A stretch of DNA of 64,000 bases from JBFWNG01 sp050251195 (lineage in GTDB: Bacteria > Bdellovibrionota_B > Oligoflexia > Oligoflexales > Oligoflexaceae), in assembly GCA_050251195.1 (NCBI GenBank), contig JBFWNG010000007.1, positions 1-64,000 of the forward strand, in the 5' to 3' direction. Positions 41,595 through 50,753 of the stretch are shown piece by piece. Each line of letters begins with the position of its first letter. Position 1 is the stretch's first letter. Position numbers and translations under genes: made by a program. The notes below the pieces were generated by a model. It saw nothing but the letters and a program-made list of their open reading frames with translations. It was not told where the DNA came from and did not search any database.

Positions 41595-41954
41595 TCAATA
41601 CGGCTGAAATCGAACAGTTTGTTTCTTTCCCGAAGAAGTCCAGAATTCATAAGAAATAGATTCTGTCGGCGGCTCCTCAAAATGGGAGGCATTGAGATCA
41701 GTGGTAGCGCTGCTGCCCCATAGAGGATAGGTGGTCGATGGGAATCCACCACTTACTCCCGCAATAGAAATTCCCGCCCTAATGTTGACCGGACGCACCT
41801 TCGCCATGTCTACAGCCCGAAATTCTTTGGTTGTAACGCAACCTACTTGTCCGTCGGTCGTGCACAGCGGTATTTCATTGCCATAAGATGTAAGGGGGAA
41901 ACCTATTGAAAGCATCGCTATTGAGAAGAATGATTGAGTCAGAACATTTCGCAT
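41595..41954 (-). CDS. Secreted protein with CTTDGQVGCVTT motif
   Basis: 119 residues. Signal peptide MRNVLTQSFFSIAMLSIGFPLTSYG. It carries one copy of a motif (CTTDGQVGCVTT, then FRAVDM, then NIRAGISIAGVSGGFPST) that I recall as repeated in long exported proteins of Bdellovibrio-like bacteria. The motif's role is unknown. GGAGGAG precedes the ATG. It is convergent with the TIGR02147-type gene at 40700. Confidence 0.6.
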   Translation of the reverse strand: MRNVLTQSFFSIAMLSIGFPLTSYGNEIPLCTTDGQVGCVTTKEFRAVDMAKVRPVNIRAGISIAGVSGGFPSTTYPLWGSSATTDLNASHFEEPPTESISYEFWTSSGKKQTVRFQPY

Positions 41955-42461
41955 GGGATCTCCTCCAATTGATTTTCTATCGTCTACCTTCCTGAATGGA
42001 GAAATAATAACACAAAGTCCCCAACAAAATGCAAGATTATCCCGAACATATCTGGTGAAATGTTCGTCACAGGATTCGATTTGCCTAAAATTTCCGAAAT
42101 ATTGGGGGAACGAGGATTGGGGCTGACAGACGACTGCATGTTGACTTTTTAAGGAACGTAGACTTAAATTTGCGAGCAGAGTCCGACGATGTGCCTTGGT
42201 ATGCTTCTCTATCAGACGCCTTGTCGGGCCCGCGTTGACATCGATCGTTGGATGGATCCCGGGTTGATAATTGCTGATGGAATTACGTCGTTGTTAGGGG
42301 CAGTCCAGAAACATAGACACATTTCGGCACCACACGGGTAAATTCATTTCAAATTCCTAAACTTTCCAAAGAATTCTTAATGACCGTCATGAATTTCTCA
42401 TGATATATCTTCAACGAAAACGTCGCCACATTTTCATTAAAACGGTCGGAGAAAACATCTA
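41955..42461. other. Intergenic region, one doubtful small frame
   Basis: About 500 bases. A 50-codon frame at 42189-42341 (contains DIDRWMDPGLIIADGITSLLGAV) looks protein-like but has no ribosome site. TCATGA occurs twice, 11 bases apart (42387, 42398), in the probable promoter of the next gene. Confidence 0.4.
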
Positions 42462-43802
42462 ATGAAATCTATTTTGCTGTTCCTGATGGTTGCGGCCTGT
42501 GGATCTCCAAAAGGTCAGGGAAAGCATCCCGTTCACGTTGGCAACCACAGGACGTTAGCCGGGAAAGTTAACGGAAGAGACTGGCAGTTCAAAGCAGGTC
42601 GCGTTGAGCCGGTTGAAACCGAAGATTCAATGATGTGGCGTTTTACCCTCATATCGTCGGCTACAGACTCGATTTGCAAAAAGAAATCATTGGTAGGAGA
42701 AGATGGTTTATCGGTGATATTCCAGATTCCTCAGGCTGAACTCTTACAGCAAAAACTGGCTCTTTCTTCCACATCTGGGGCAAACTCTCGCACCGTAACT
42801 TTCGCGGACAACGTTTCAGCAAATAACATAGTGATTGGAAATGGATTTCTCGAGTTTCTTGATATAGGCGACGACATCAATGGATCCTTGGACGCATATG
42901 AGGACGATGACAACGCAATCTCAGGTACCTACGAAGTTACGAGGTGTGATTCCAGCGGAAAGGAAATTCCAGAAAGTGACCCTGAAGATAGAGACGACAG
43001 TGATGATAGTAAGCCGAAGATGAATCATTTGATATCTGCGATATCATCAGGGAGAGGATTTTCCTGTGCCATTGGTGGAAAGCAAGTCAAATGTTGGGGA
43101 GCAAATGAGTCCAAACAGACCGCTGTCCCAAATCTTGTCTCCCCTACGCTCATCTCTTCGGGTGCAGCTCATGCCTGTGCAATCGACTCAGGAAAAGTTG
43201 AGTGTTGGGGTGGATGGGCTGGTAAGGAAGATATTCCCGAAATGCCTGCCCCGACGCAAGTGTCGACGGGGTCATTCTTCACCTGCGCGTTGGCAGACGG
43301 TGGAGTTAAATGCTGGGGATTTAACCTTAACGGCCAACTTGATGTTCCTCTCCTGGAAAACCCGCGCTTTGTAACCTCTGGGCAAAATCATGTTTGCGCA
43401 ATTGACGATCTGGGAGTCAAGTGCTGGGGCGATAATCGCGCAAGACAGACAATAGTGCCAAACCTTCAGGCACCTCGAACGGTTAGTGCTGGCGGGGATC
43501 ATTCCTGCGCACTAGACGAAGAAGGCGTGAAGTGCTGGGGGTCAAACGCCTATGGTGAGACGCATACTCCCGATCTTGACAAGCCAACGCAAGTTTCTGC
43601 TGGTCTACACTTTACCTGTGCCCTTGACACCCACGGCGTTAAATGTTGGGGAAACAATGAACACGGGCAACTCGATGTGCCACCATTAAACAAGCCCCGA
43701 CAGATTGCAGCCGGATGGACGCATGCCTGCGCGATAGACGACGATGGCATAACGTGTTGGGGCGACAACACTAGTGGGGAAACTCATCCACCGTTGTTTT
43801 GA
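42462..43802 (+). CDS. RCC1-repeat lipoprotein, single seven-bladed propeller
   Basis: 446 residues. Short type II signal ending MVAAC. Residues about 25-170 are an unassigned domain (GKVNGRDWQFKAGRVEPVE), then a Glu/Asp-rich linker. From about 185 to the end there are seven RCC1-like units, each with a pattern such as SAGGDHSCALDEEGVKCWGSN. Seven units make one full propeller. Each unit has a Cys pair, which could form disulfides within or between blades. Partner unknown; RCC1-like propellers on lipoproteins may bind surface ligands. The next gene follows closely. Confidence 0.85.
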   Translation: MKSILLFLMVAACGSPKGQGKHPVHVGNHRTLAGKVNGRDWQFKAGRVEPVETEDSMMWRFTLISSATDSICKKKSLVGEDGLSVIFQIPQAELLQQKLALSSTSGANSRTVTFADNVSANNIVIGNGFLEFLDIGDDINGSLDAYEDDDNAISGTYEVTRCDSSGKEIPESDPEDRDDSDDSKPKMNHLISAISSGRGFSCAIGGKQVKCWGANESKQTAVPNLVSPTLISSGAAHACAIDSGKVECWGGWAGKEDIPEMPAPTQVSTGSFFTCALADGGVKCWGFNLNGQLDVPLLENPRFVTSGQNHVCAIDDLGVKCWGDNRARQTIVPNLQAPRTVSAGGDHSCALDEEGVKCWGSNAYGETHTPDLDKPTQVSAGLHFTCALDTHGVKCWGNNEHGQLDVPPLNKPRQIAAGWTHACAIDDDGITCWGDNTSGETHPPLF

Positions 43803-43836
43803 AAAAAAAATCTTACCTCCATATAAGGAAACCAAC

Positions 43837-44922
43837 ATGTATCTCGAGTTGAAACGGTTTTTGAAATCTATAGCCTTCACTTTCGCCATCCACGGGATTG
43901 CGTATTCAAGCACTCTTGTCAGGGGCACAATAAGCGACTCTCAAGTCTGGGATCAAGAACATGGACCTTACTTGATCGAGGGGAATGTTTTTTTTACGGA
44001 GGGTTCTTCTCTCACTATTACAGAGGGGACCGCAGTCGAGTTTAGAACGGGATCTCGGGTATATTTAGTAGATACAACGTTTGAAGCGAAGGGAACGAAG
44101 ACTCATCCCATAATTGTTCGTGGCGAAGGAAAAATATTAATGAACGATTGTCACGAAAACGATCCGGGCGCTATTTGCCGGCAGTGGAACGCGGGAATCG
44201 ACTTCCGATATATAAAAATGGATTCCGTAAGACTATATTATACCTCCTCAAACCTGGGCCGCGTGCAGATAGACAATTCACTTATTAAAGCTTTCGATTG
44301 TGAATATTGTGGCACCATCAGCGGAGAAGGTCCGAGCTCAAGAATCTCCTCCTCCCAATTCAGTTATCTGCATCTTGCACGACCCAATATCTCGCTAGAA
44401 AATGTTACAGCGAATGTTATAAACCTTGGGGGTAAGGTTTACGCCAAGAACTTAACATGCAACTCCCTTAGAACGAACCATGAAGACCTCATCTTAACAA
44501 ACAGTCGGATTGAGACCGCCGTCATTGTCAAAGGTGATCTGAAGAACAACGAATTCGGAACTCTTGACCTAACTTGGTCCAACTCTACTGTCGCCGAATA
44601 TAACGTGATTGGAACGTTGATTGTTGACAACCTCGCGGAAACTGATCGCCTCGTCGTAACGAATAACAATATCGGAGACCAACTAGAGGGCGGCCATGCA
44701 CTCAGGGTGGGCAGCGACTATACTGATAGCAAAAATGTATTTCTTGTCTCATTCCCGTCCAATTATTGGGGAAGCGACATCACTGCAAAGCTTATTGAGC
44801 ACGGTGCCGATCAAAATTTTCCAGAAGTTTGGGATCGGAGAGATGATATTGCAAATTATGCAGTTGTCGATCTTTCGGATTGGCTATCAGCTCCCGTGCC
44901 TGAAGCTGGACCGAGGCCTTGA
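43837..44922 (+). CDS. Exported beta-helix-like protein (tandem copy 1)
   Basis: 361 residues with a signal peptide (MYLELKRFLKSIAFTFAIHGIAYS). A right-handed beta-helix-like succession of short strands and Asn ladders fills the body (FTEGSSLTITEGTAVEFRTGSRVYLVDTTFEAKGTKTHPIIVRGEG; LTNSRIETAVIVKGDLKNNEFGTLDLTWSNSTV). The C-terminus has NYWGSDITAKL, GADQNFPEVWDRRDD and DLSDWLSAPVPEAGPRP. AAGGA precedes the ATG at 43837. It lies 34 bases after the RCC1 lipoprotein and is followed by its paralog, so the three may be one operon. Confidence 0.75.
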   Translation: MYLELKRFLKSIAFTFAIHGIAYSSTLVRGTISDSQVWDQEHGPYLIEGNVFFTEGSSLTITEGTAVEFRTGSRVYLVDTTFEAKGTKTHPIIVRGEGKILMNDCHENDPGAICRQWNAGIDFRYIKMDSVRLYYTSSNLGRVQIDNSLIKAFDCEYCGTISGEGPSSRISSSQFSYLHLARPNISLENVTANVINLGGKVYAKNLTCNSLRTNHEDLILTNSRIETAVIVKGDLKNNEFGTLDLTWSNSTVAEYNVIGTLIVDNLAETDRLVVTNNNIGDQLEGGHALRVGSDYTDSKNVFLVSFPSNYWGSDITAKLIEHGADQNFPEVWDRRDDIANYAVVDLSDWLSAPVPEAGPRP

Positions 44923-44965
44923 TAAAGTATTTTTTGACAATCACCTAGGGAAGGACCTTTGAAAG

Positions 44966-46156
44966 ATGAGACCTCATTTTATTAAAATTTATGCCCTATC
45001 GCTAATTATTGCTTCAGCAGTATTTCCTATTATCGGCCATTCCGAGACCATCGTTCCGAGCTGGATCTCGTCTGATCAGGTGTGGACTAAGGAAAAAAGC
45101 CCGTACGTTATACGTGAAAACGTATCTTTTGGCGAAGGAGTCTCTCTGACGATCCTTAGTGGCGCCAAAGTAGTGTTTGAAGAGCCACATACTGTGGAGC
45201 TCGTTTCGTCATCATTACGTATCTCAGGCACAAGAGAACAACCTGTCGAGATAAATAAAGGGGGGTTTACACTAAAAAATACAGATAAGAGCAATTCGGT
45301 CGAGATTTCATTCAGTAAAATGGAAGAAGTATTCTTGTACTGGGAGAATGAACCGGCACCAGGTTCAATTTTTATTGAAAACTCATCACTTGGCGGAGTC
45401 CGCTGTGTTTCCCATGAGGAATGTAACATCAATGATTTTTTGATTCTGTCGTCACGAGTGAAGGACATTGACTTTTATCAAGGTTTTTCGGGAAAAGGCT
45501 TCAAAATAGAAGACGGAACATTTGGTGAATTCAGCCATCGCCAAGGACAAATGACGATGCGAAATTCTAAATTTAAATCTATGAGGCTTACGCCCTCGAC
45601 TCCTTCTTTAGCTCAGTTAAAAATGTCCGAAACGACCTTTAGTACCTTAATTTTCGATGCCAACAAAGTTGCGCTGGTTAGATCGAGAGGAGAATTGGTA
45701 GAGGGAAGTGTTCCCAAGCTCGGACTGATAGAGATTAGTGATTCCATGCTTGAAACTGCGAATATAGACGGTGGTACCGTTTTGAAGCATAATTCCATAA
45801 AGACCCTCAGTATAGTCGCCAAGCGAGGCCCTGGAGCTCAATACACTGTTGAGAGAAACAATATTTCCAGGCTAAACCTTGGTTTTTCTGAGGGAAGATT
45901 GAAAATAGTTAACAACAATATTGTACCCCGCCAGGACATCTTTGATTTTTCGGTTCGAACGGGTTGTTCTGGTGCCGTCTCCATCCCCATGATGGGAAAC
46001 TACTGGGGGCCAAGGGCCACCCAGAGAATGGAATGGCTCGGACCTGATCAAAACATCGATGAATTCTGGGATCAGAGAGATTCTTCACCAAATAATTGCA
46101 TCATTAACTATTCCGATTGGCTTCCTGATCAGGTGATCGACGCTGGGCCGCGTTAG
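44966..46156 (+). CDS. Exported beta-helix-like protein (tandem copy 2)
   Basis: 396 residues, paralog of the preceding gene. The N-terminal unit (DQVWTKEKSPYVIRENVSFGEGVSLTILSGAKVVFEE) and the C-terminal unit (GNYWGPRATQRMEWLGPDQNIDEFWDQRDSS, then YSDWLPDQVIDAGPR) match copy 1, while the middle has diverged. Signal peptide MRPHFIKIYALSLIIASAVFPIIGHS. AAGGA stands 13 bases before the ATG. Beta-helix proteins often bind or cleave polysaccharides, but no catalytic residues are identifiable here. Confidence 0.75.
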   Translation: MRPHFIKIYALSLIIASAVFPIIGHSETIVPSWISSDQVWTKEKSPYVIRENVSFGEGVSLTILSGAKVVFEEPHTVELVSSSLRISGTREQPVEINKGGFTLKNTDKSNSVEISFSKMEEVFLYWENEPAPGSIFIENSSLGGVRCVSHEECNINDFLILSSRVKDIDFYQGFSGKGFKIEDGTFGEFSHRQGQMTMRNSKFKSMRLTPSTPSLAQLKMSETTFSTLIFDANKVALVRSRGELVEGSVPKLGLIEISDSMLETANIDGGTVLKHNSIKTLSIVAKRGPGAQYTVERNNISRLNLGFSEGRLKIVNNNIVPRQDIFDFSVRTGCSGAVSIPMMGNYWGPRATQRMEWLGPDQNIDEFWDQRDSSPNNCIINYSDWLPDQVIDAGPR

Positions 46157-46227
46157 GTGACGAAAATTCGAAGATTCTACCTTAAGATGTCGTTATTGCT
46201 TTCATAGGAAACCACGAAGGTTGATTT

Positions 46228-46701
46228 ATGAATTCGAGAACGCAGATTATCACCACTCACGCCGTAATCGTGATCGTCCTTACCGAAGGTGGGCGTTTCG
46301 TTCTGGTGCAAGAATCGAAGGATACGTGCAAGGGTCAGTGGTCCCCTCCCGGCGGCAGGTTGGAAGGTGGCGAAGACATCTTTGAGACGGGGCTTCGTGA
46401 GGTAGCTGAGGAAGCCGGAATCACAGTCAAACCTCTAGGACTTCTCGCGCTCGAACATTTCCGCTACGTGAAGGCCATAGAAACGCCAGTTGAAAAGTTC
46501 CGCCATATCGTCCTTGCTCGGCACCTGTCGGGGAGATTGAAGGATGTCGCTGATGCCGAATCGCTTTGCGCCAAGGCATTTTCTCTCCAAGAAGCGGCGA
46601 AGTTGCCGCTTCGCGATCCAAATACTATCAAATGGTTGGAGCTGGCGCAGAGCGACACATCGATATTGCCGCTCGAGCGATACCTCTTCCGAACGATTTA
46701 G
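46228..46701 (+). CDS. Nudix hydrolase
   Basis: 157 residues with a complete Nudix box at 43-65: G43-x5-E49-x7-R57-E58-V-A-E61-E62-A-G64-I. This binds magnesium and hydrolyses a nucleoside diphosphate linked to another group. The substrate is not predictable: the N-terminal ITTHAVIVIVLTEGGRFVLVQESKDTCKGQWSPPGG resembles ADP-ribose or (d)NTP-type family members. Cytoplasmic, single gene. Confidence 0.88.
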   Translation: MNSRTQIITTHAVIVIVLTEGGRFVLVQESKDTCKGQWSPPGGRLEGGEDIFETGLREVAEEAGITVKPLGLLALEHFRYVKAIETPVEKFRHIVLARHLSGRLKDVADAESLCAKAFSLQEAAKLPLRDPNTIKWLELAQSDTSILPLERYLFRTI

Positions 46702-46888
46702 AATCGCTTATGCGAGAACAAAACTGCTTAGTTTTTAGACGCTTGGCCGCGAAATGTCCTGGTGGGATGCACCGAGAATTTCTTGGTGGGAATATTCTCA
46801 TAATCGACAAATTGTACCTTGCGAAAAACTCATTTAGTTCGTACTCAGAGAAGTCAAGTTCTTTAACCAAATCTCCCGGAGAACTCCC

Positions 46889-47449
46889 ATGGGCACCCAC
46901 TCAACATTCCTTGGCATAGTGCTTTTGCTACTGTCTGCGTGCGGAGAAACCGCAAGCGACTCGGCGGTACATGGGTTGTCGTTTGAAGACCGTCTGTCCA
47001 AGGACTGGCAACTCGATTTCTGTAATGCTGATTCGCAGCTACATCTTGAGGATCTAAACGTTGGTCAAACTTGGGCTTGTATTCATGTGGCTGTAAGACA
47101 AAGAGCCATGGGCAGGAATTCGTTGAACAACGTGAAGTTTGGAATGGTTGACGACAGCTTCGTCACATTTTCGCGGAATGGCGATTCCATCACCGAGCGG
47201 GTGGGCAACAATAACGTCATGTATGGTCCATTCGAAAATATGGGCAACGAGTGGCGTCACGTGACAGGAAGGTATTACTTCAACAACCGGGTCGACGCAA
47301 CACGACGCATCCGAAAAGCCTCCAACGGTGATTTGATGATTGCAACCTCCACGACAAACCAGGTGTACCCGACCGGACAATCCTTTGATCCATTCTGTAC
47401 AAGCCGATTTATGGCATTTTGGGACATAATCAGATGTTCTCCTAATTAG
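46889..47449 (+). CDS. Lipoprotein of unknown function
   Basis: 186 residues. Signal MGTHSTFLGIVLLLLSAC (Cys18). Beta-rich mature domain: LSKDWQLDFCNADSQ, WACIHVAVRQRAMG, FENMGNEWRHVTGRYYFNN, with Cys pairs (FCN/WAC and DPFC/IIRC). It resembles in size and layout the lipoprotein at 33599. CGGAG precedes the ATG. The 3' end is separated from the convergent permease gene by a GAAA-loop hairpin. Confidence 0.65.
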   Translation: MGTHSTFLGIVLLLLSACGETASDSAVHGLSFEDRLSKDWQLDFCNADSQLHLEDLNVGQTWACIHVAVRQRAMGRNSLNNVKFGMVDDSFVTFSRNGDSITERVGNNNVMYGPFENMGNEWRHVTGRYYFNNRVDATRRIRKASNGDLMIATSTTNQVYPTGQSFDPFCTSRFMAFWDIIRCSPN

Positions 47450-47451
47450 AC

Positions 47452-47469
47452 TTGACGCGAAAGCGTCAA
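47452..47469. terminator. GAAA-tetraloop hairpin between convergent genes
   Basis: TTGACGC (47452-47458), GAAA, GCGTCAA (47463-47469). A stable seven-pair stem, but no T-run on either side. Confidence 0.45.
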
Positions 47470-47496
47470 CGTCGATCCTGAACGACCTGAACAAAA

Positions 47497-48282
47497 TCAT
47501 CGATAAAAGTAGTAGCTGGCCAACCCAAGTCCTATAGCGATGACGAACCAGCGGACGATCTGCGGCCGAATGCGGCGGGCCACGCGCGCCGCCAAATATC
47601 CGCCTAGAACGGCGGAAAAAGCCATCGCTGGAGCGTAATGCCACACGACCTTGTCTTCCACGATGAAGATTACCACTGAAACGCCGTTGATGCAGAACGC
47701 CAGGAAGTTTTTGACAGCGTTCATCTCATGGATGCCGTTCAGCCCCATTAGAGCCAGAGCACTAAGCATGAGAATACCGATGCCGGCCCCGAAATATCCG
47801 CCGTAGACCGCGATCGCGAATTGGAACAGTACGAGGACAGCCACTGTCTTTGATTCAGGCTCTGACCGCGGATTGACTCGGATGACATTCATCAGATACG
47901 GTTGGAGAATGAACAGCAGTACTGCCGTTAAAACCAGCCAGGGTACAAGAATCCCAAAGTATCTCGCATCCAGGCGGGTGACGAGCAGAGAACCGACGGC
48001 ACCGCCCAAGAGGCTGGGACCGAGAAGCAGAAACACCCAACGCCGAGCGGCTTGCATTTCACCGCGATAACCCCAGGCGCCAGCCAGCGAGCCGAGAAAC
48101 AAGGCGACAGTGCTAGTGCCGTTAGCGACACGCGATGCCTCATCCGGTCCCGTCAGCGGCGACAATGCGGCCAACAAAACGGAAAAAGTCAGCAGCGTTC
48201 CGCCGCCAGCAACCGAATTAATCATTCCTGCTACAAGGGCAGCTATACAAAGTAGGGGCAGCAGAGTTGCCGGACTAGACAT
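47497..48282 (-). CDS. TSUP family permease (TauE/SafE)
   Basis: 261-residue integral membrane protein with seven to eight predicted helices and the family hallmarks: near the N-terminus GMINSVAGGGTLLTFSVL and, in the second half, VAVYGGYFGAGIGILMLSAL, the repeated GG-x-(3)-P/G motif pair of the two internal halves. Members move sulfite, sulfoacetate, thiosulfate or other organosulfur anions across the inner membrane; the substrate here is unknown. TAGGAGG precedes the ATG at 48282. Confidence 0.85.
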   Translation of the reverse strand: MSSPATLLPLLCIAALVAGMINSVAGGGTLLTFSVLLAALSPLTGPDEASRVANGTSTVALFLGSLAGAWGYRGEMQAARRWVFLLLGPSLLGGAVGSLLVTRLDARYFGILVPWLVLTAVLLFILQPYLMNVIRVNPRSEPESKTVAVLVLFQFAIAVYGGYFGAGIGILMLSALALMGLNGIHEMNAVKNFLAFCINGVSVVIFIVEDKVVWHYAPAMAFSAVLGGYLAARVARRIRPQIVRWFVIAIGLGLASYYFYR

Positions 48283-48651
48283 AAACCTCCTACTTCGGAA
48301 TCTCTGAATCTCGAAAATGTATTTCAAATCGTTTCTATAATAATTTTATTTGGGATTCTAGTGCACAAAATGTTTCCAGACAGGAGAAAAGCAGAGAGTC
48401 GCAATGGCTCCATTCAAAAAATATTTCATGGTGCCAGCGTGTTTGAAAATAGAGCGTCCTGCCTGAGAGACGTGGCTTTGCGACTACATGCCGACATGAA
48501 AATATTTACCGTTCTCATTTTAGGGTGACTCTTCTTTCAAAAAAGCGGTATCGTATAACACCGGCGTCAGTGGTCGGCGCGTTTTAGAAAGCGAGCGCCA
48601 TTGTCATCGGGATTTGTTTTCAACCGGACTTTGTCCAGGAGGGTTTTTGAA
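48283..48651. other. Intergenic region with divergent promoters
   Basis: About 370 bases between the permease and the CpxP-like gene. No gene, repeat or strong hairpin recognised. Confidence 0.4.
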
Positions 48652-49233
48652 ATGAAAGTTGTAAAATCTTTTTTAATTGCAGTTTCTGCGGCAACCGTAT
48701 GTCCCCTTGCGATTGCAGACGTTTTGCAGATGTCGGACGAGAATGTTTCCGCTGAAGTCAACGAGCAGGCCAACTCGATTGGAATCGCCTTTCGTGCCTT
48801 TGGTGAGGATGTGCCCGATTCATCAGGCGGCACCTCCACTCGACCGCCTCGCAGACCTTCACCTTGCGATCAGGTAAGTCTCGACGAAGCACAAAAAGCG
48901 TCCCTGCGCACCGCGATCTTTGACCATAAGAAAGAGGCCATCACTCTTCGCGCGGCAGCAAAGGTCGCCGTCCTTACTTATGAACAAACAGCAACGACCG
49001 CTGGTTCAACGAAGGAGCAAGCAGATGCAGCCGCTGCAGGCATTAATACCGCAGCGAGCAACTTGGTCGCTTCCAAGACGACATTCGCTACTCATATTCT
49101 GTACGACATTTTGACTGAAGAACAACGTCCTGCAGGATATGCGTGCCTTAAGTCGGTGGAAAAACATCGCGGTCGCGGTCATCGTGGCGAAGGTCGTGGC
49201 CGACCTGGTCCTGGCGGCCACGGTAGACGCTAA
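48652..49233 (+). CDS. Periplasmic CpxP/Spy-like protein with RG-rich tail
   Basis: 193 residues with a signal peptide (MKVVKSFLIAVSAATVCPLAIA). The helical middle part (LDEAQKASLRTAIFDHKKEAITLRAAAKVAVLTYEQTA) and a following ILTEEQRPAGYACLKSV resemble LTXXQ-motif CpxP/Spy family proteins that act as periplasmic chaperones or in metal stress. The C-terminus is a basic tail of Arg/Gly/His (EKHRGRGHRGEGRGRPGPGGHGRR), which may bind nucleic acid, metal or an anionic surface. AGGAGG stands 11 bases before the ATG. A strong terminator follows. Confidence 0.6.
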   Translation: MKVVKSFLIAVSAATVCPLAIADVLQMSDENVSAEVNEQANSIGIAFRAFGEDVPDSSGGTSTRPPRRPSPCDQVSLDEAQKASLRTAIFDHKKEAITLRAAAKVAVLTYEQTATTAGSTKEQADAAAAGINTAASNLVASKTTFATHILYDILTEEQRPAGYACLKSVEKHRGRGHRGEGRGRPGPGGHGRR

Positions 49234-49267
49234 AACACAGCGACGCTGAGTGCCTAATAAGAAATTT

Positions 49268-49306
49268 CAACGCGGCGGTTCCTTGGGATCGCCGCGTTGA
49301 ATTTTT
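49268..49306 (+). terminator. Rho-independent terminator
   Basis: Ten-pair stem CAACGCGGCG (49268-49277) with CGCCGCGTTG (49290-49299), followed by AATTTTT. Confidence 0.85.
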
Positions 49307-49333
49307 AGGGGCGATTTTCCATCACAGAATCTC

Positions 49334-49783
49334 TTAAAGATTACCCATACATCTCACAATGTCTTCTGCGACGCTGCTTTCTTTGGAGCACTTGTCAATA
49401 TGCGCCTGGGTGACCGGTCTATTTTTTATCGTGGGAATGCAGTTAAGGTAGAGATCCGATTCATAGGCAAATTTGGGCAAAAGCTTGAGGCATTTGTTCA
49501 CACCGTTCACCGTATAATTTTCCGTTTTGAATCGTTTAATACAATCTTGAAAGATGCTAGCACCGTCTTCGTCGTTTTCCGACGCTTGGACATTACAAAC
49601 TTTTTGTGCCAAGGAATAGTGCTCAGTACCTATATTCTCCAAGGCGTCGGGATTGCATACATGCTGCCCTGAATCAGTAGCTGCTGACGATGCAGAAGAA
49701 GAATGCCTCTCCTTACATGACATGGCCATTGTCTCAATGAACAGAATCGCAAAAACGTGAGCTATTGATGGGTGTTTTTTCAT
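49334..49783 (-). CDS. Cysteine-rich small lipoprotein
   Basis: 149 residues starting MKKHPSIAHVFAILFIETMAMSC (Cys23). The mature part has about eight cysteines in short helices (VCNPDALE, VCNVQAS, DCIKRFK, KCLKLL, LNCIPTI, KCSKES, RCMGNL), a regularly spaced pattern suggesting a disulfide-braced helical fold. AAGGA precedes the ATG at 49783. The frame opens at 49852. Not recognised. Confidence 0.65.
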   Translation of the reverse strand: MKKHPSIAHVFAILFIETMAMSCKERHSSSASSAATDSGQHVCNPDALENIGTEHYSLAQKVCNVQASENDEDGASIFQDCIKRFKTENYTVNGVNKCLKLLPKFAYESDLYLNCIPTIKNRPVTQAHIDKCSKESSVAEDIVRCMGNL

Positions 49784-49876
49784 CCTAGATCCTTGCAGGA
49801 AGTTTGAGAACAGAGATGTGTCAATTGTAGGTGAAATTCCTTCGTTTTGCAAAGAGAGAGGGATGCGTGGATCCCG

Positions 49877-50737
49877 TTAAGACTTAGCTTCATTACGAAG
49901 CAGTGCAAGAGATGCACCAATGATTAGCGCGCCGCTAAGACCAACCCAAGGAGATATCGGTTCGTCGAAAAAGATTGCGGCGAACACGACAGCATAGACC
50001 GGTTCAAGGGCAATAAAACCACTGCAAGTCGTAGGCGAAAGTTTTTTGAGCGCAAAAAGATACAACTGGTGCATCAATGCGGTCGTGACGATCCCAAGTA
50101 GCGCAAGCCAAAGCCATTCGAACGCTGAATGAGGTGAAGGTGTCACAAAGGGAAGCACCGGCGCGAGGCATGCGAGGACCACAGTGTTTTGCGTGAGAGA
50201 AACTGTTAATGGCGCAACGAATGTCGAAATGTGTTTGGCCGCGATACCAAAATACGCGAAGCTTATCGCAGAGGTAAGTCCCACTGCTGCTCCTAAAAAG
50301 ATCGATTGCGTATGATCTACACCGACCAGCATCGCTACCGCGACGATGATCGCTAATCCGGAAGTAACTTCGTGTATAGTCGGTTTACGGCCAATGCGAA
50401 CCGTCTCCAGAAGGACCGTAAAAAGAGGATACGCAGCAAATGTCAGAGTCGCAATTGCGACTCCAGCAAGCTGTACGGAAGCAAAAAAAGTCAACCAATG
50501 TACGGCTAGGACAACACCCGAAGCGACCAATCTACGCCGCATGTTTGATGGCGGCACACTACCTAACTTCCGCGAAACAATTCCCCAAATAGTGAGCGTG
50601 AGCGCTGCGAACCCGGCGCGGGTTGCCACAATCCAATAGGGCGAGACAGCGAGCTTTCCAAAGAGGGCGGCGGTGCCGAACAAGATCGCGGCGATGTTTA
50701 TGGCGATAATGCCAGATAAATTGGATCGATTGACCAT
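49877..50737 (-). CDS. EamA-family (DMT superfamily) transporter
   Basis: 286-residue membrane protein with ten predicted helices in two EamA repeats. The first runs about 1-130 (SGIIAINIAAILFGTAALFGKLAV) and the second about 145-280 (GSAVGLTSAISFAYFGIAAKHI-like, ALEPVYAVVFAAIFFDEPISPWVGLSGALIIGASLAL). The pairing of helices 4-5 and 9-10 (LEPVYA) is typical of the family, whose members export amino acids or other metabolites. The gene starts 16 bases after the stop of the GST gene, so the two are likely co-transcribed. GAG is the only ribosome-site trace. Confidence 0.82.
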   Translation of the reverse strand: MVNRSNLSGIIAINIAAILFGTAALFGKLAVSPYWIVATRAGFAALTLTIWGIVSRKLGSVPPSNMRRRLVASGVVLAVHWLTFFASVQLAGVAIATLTFAAYPLFTVLLETVRIGRKPTIHEVTSGLAIIVAVAMLVGVDHTQSIFLGAAVGLTSAISFAYFGIAAKHISTFVAPLTVSLTQNTVVLACLAPVLPFVTPSPHSAFEWLWLALLGIVTTALMHQLYLFALKKLSPTTCSGFIALEPVYAVVFAAIFFDEPISPWVGLSGALIIGASLALLRNEAKS

Positions 50738-50753
50738 AAAATACTCAGAAAAC

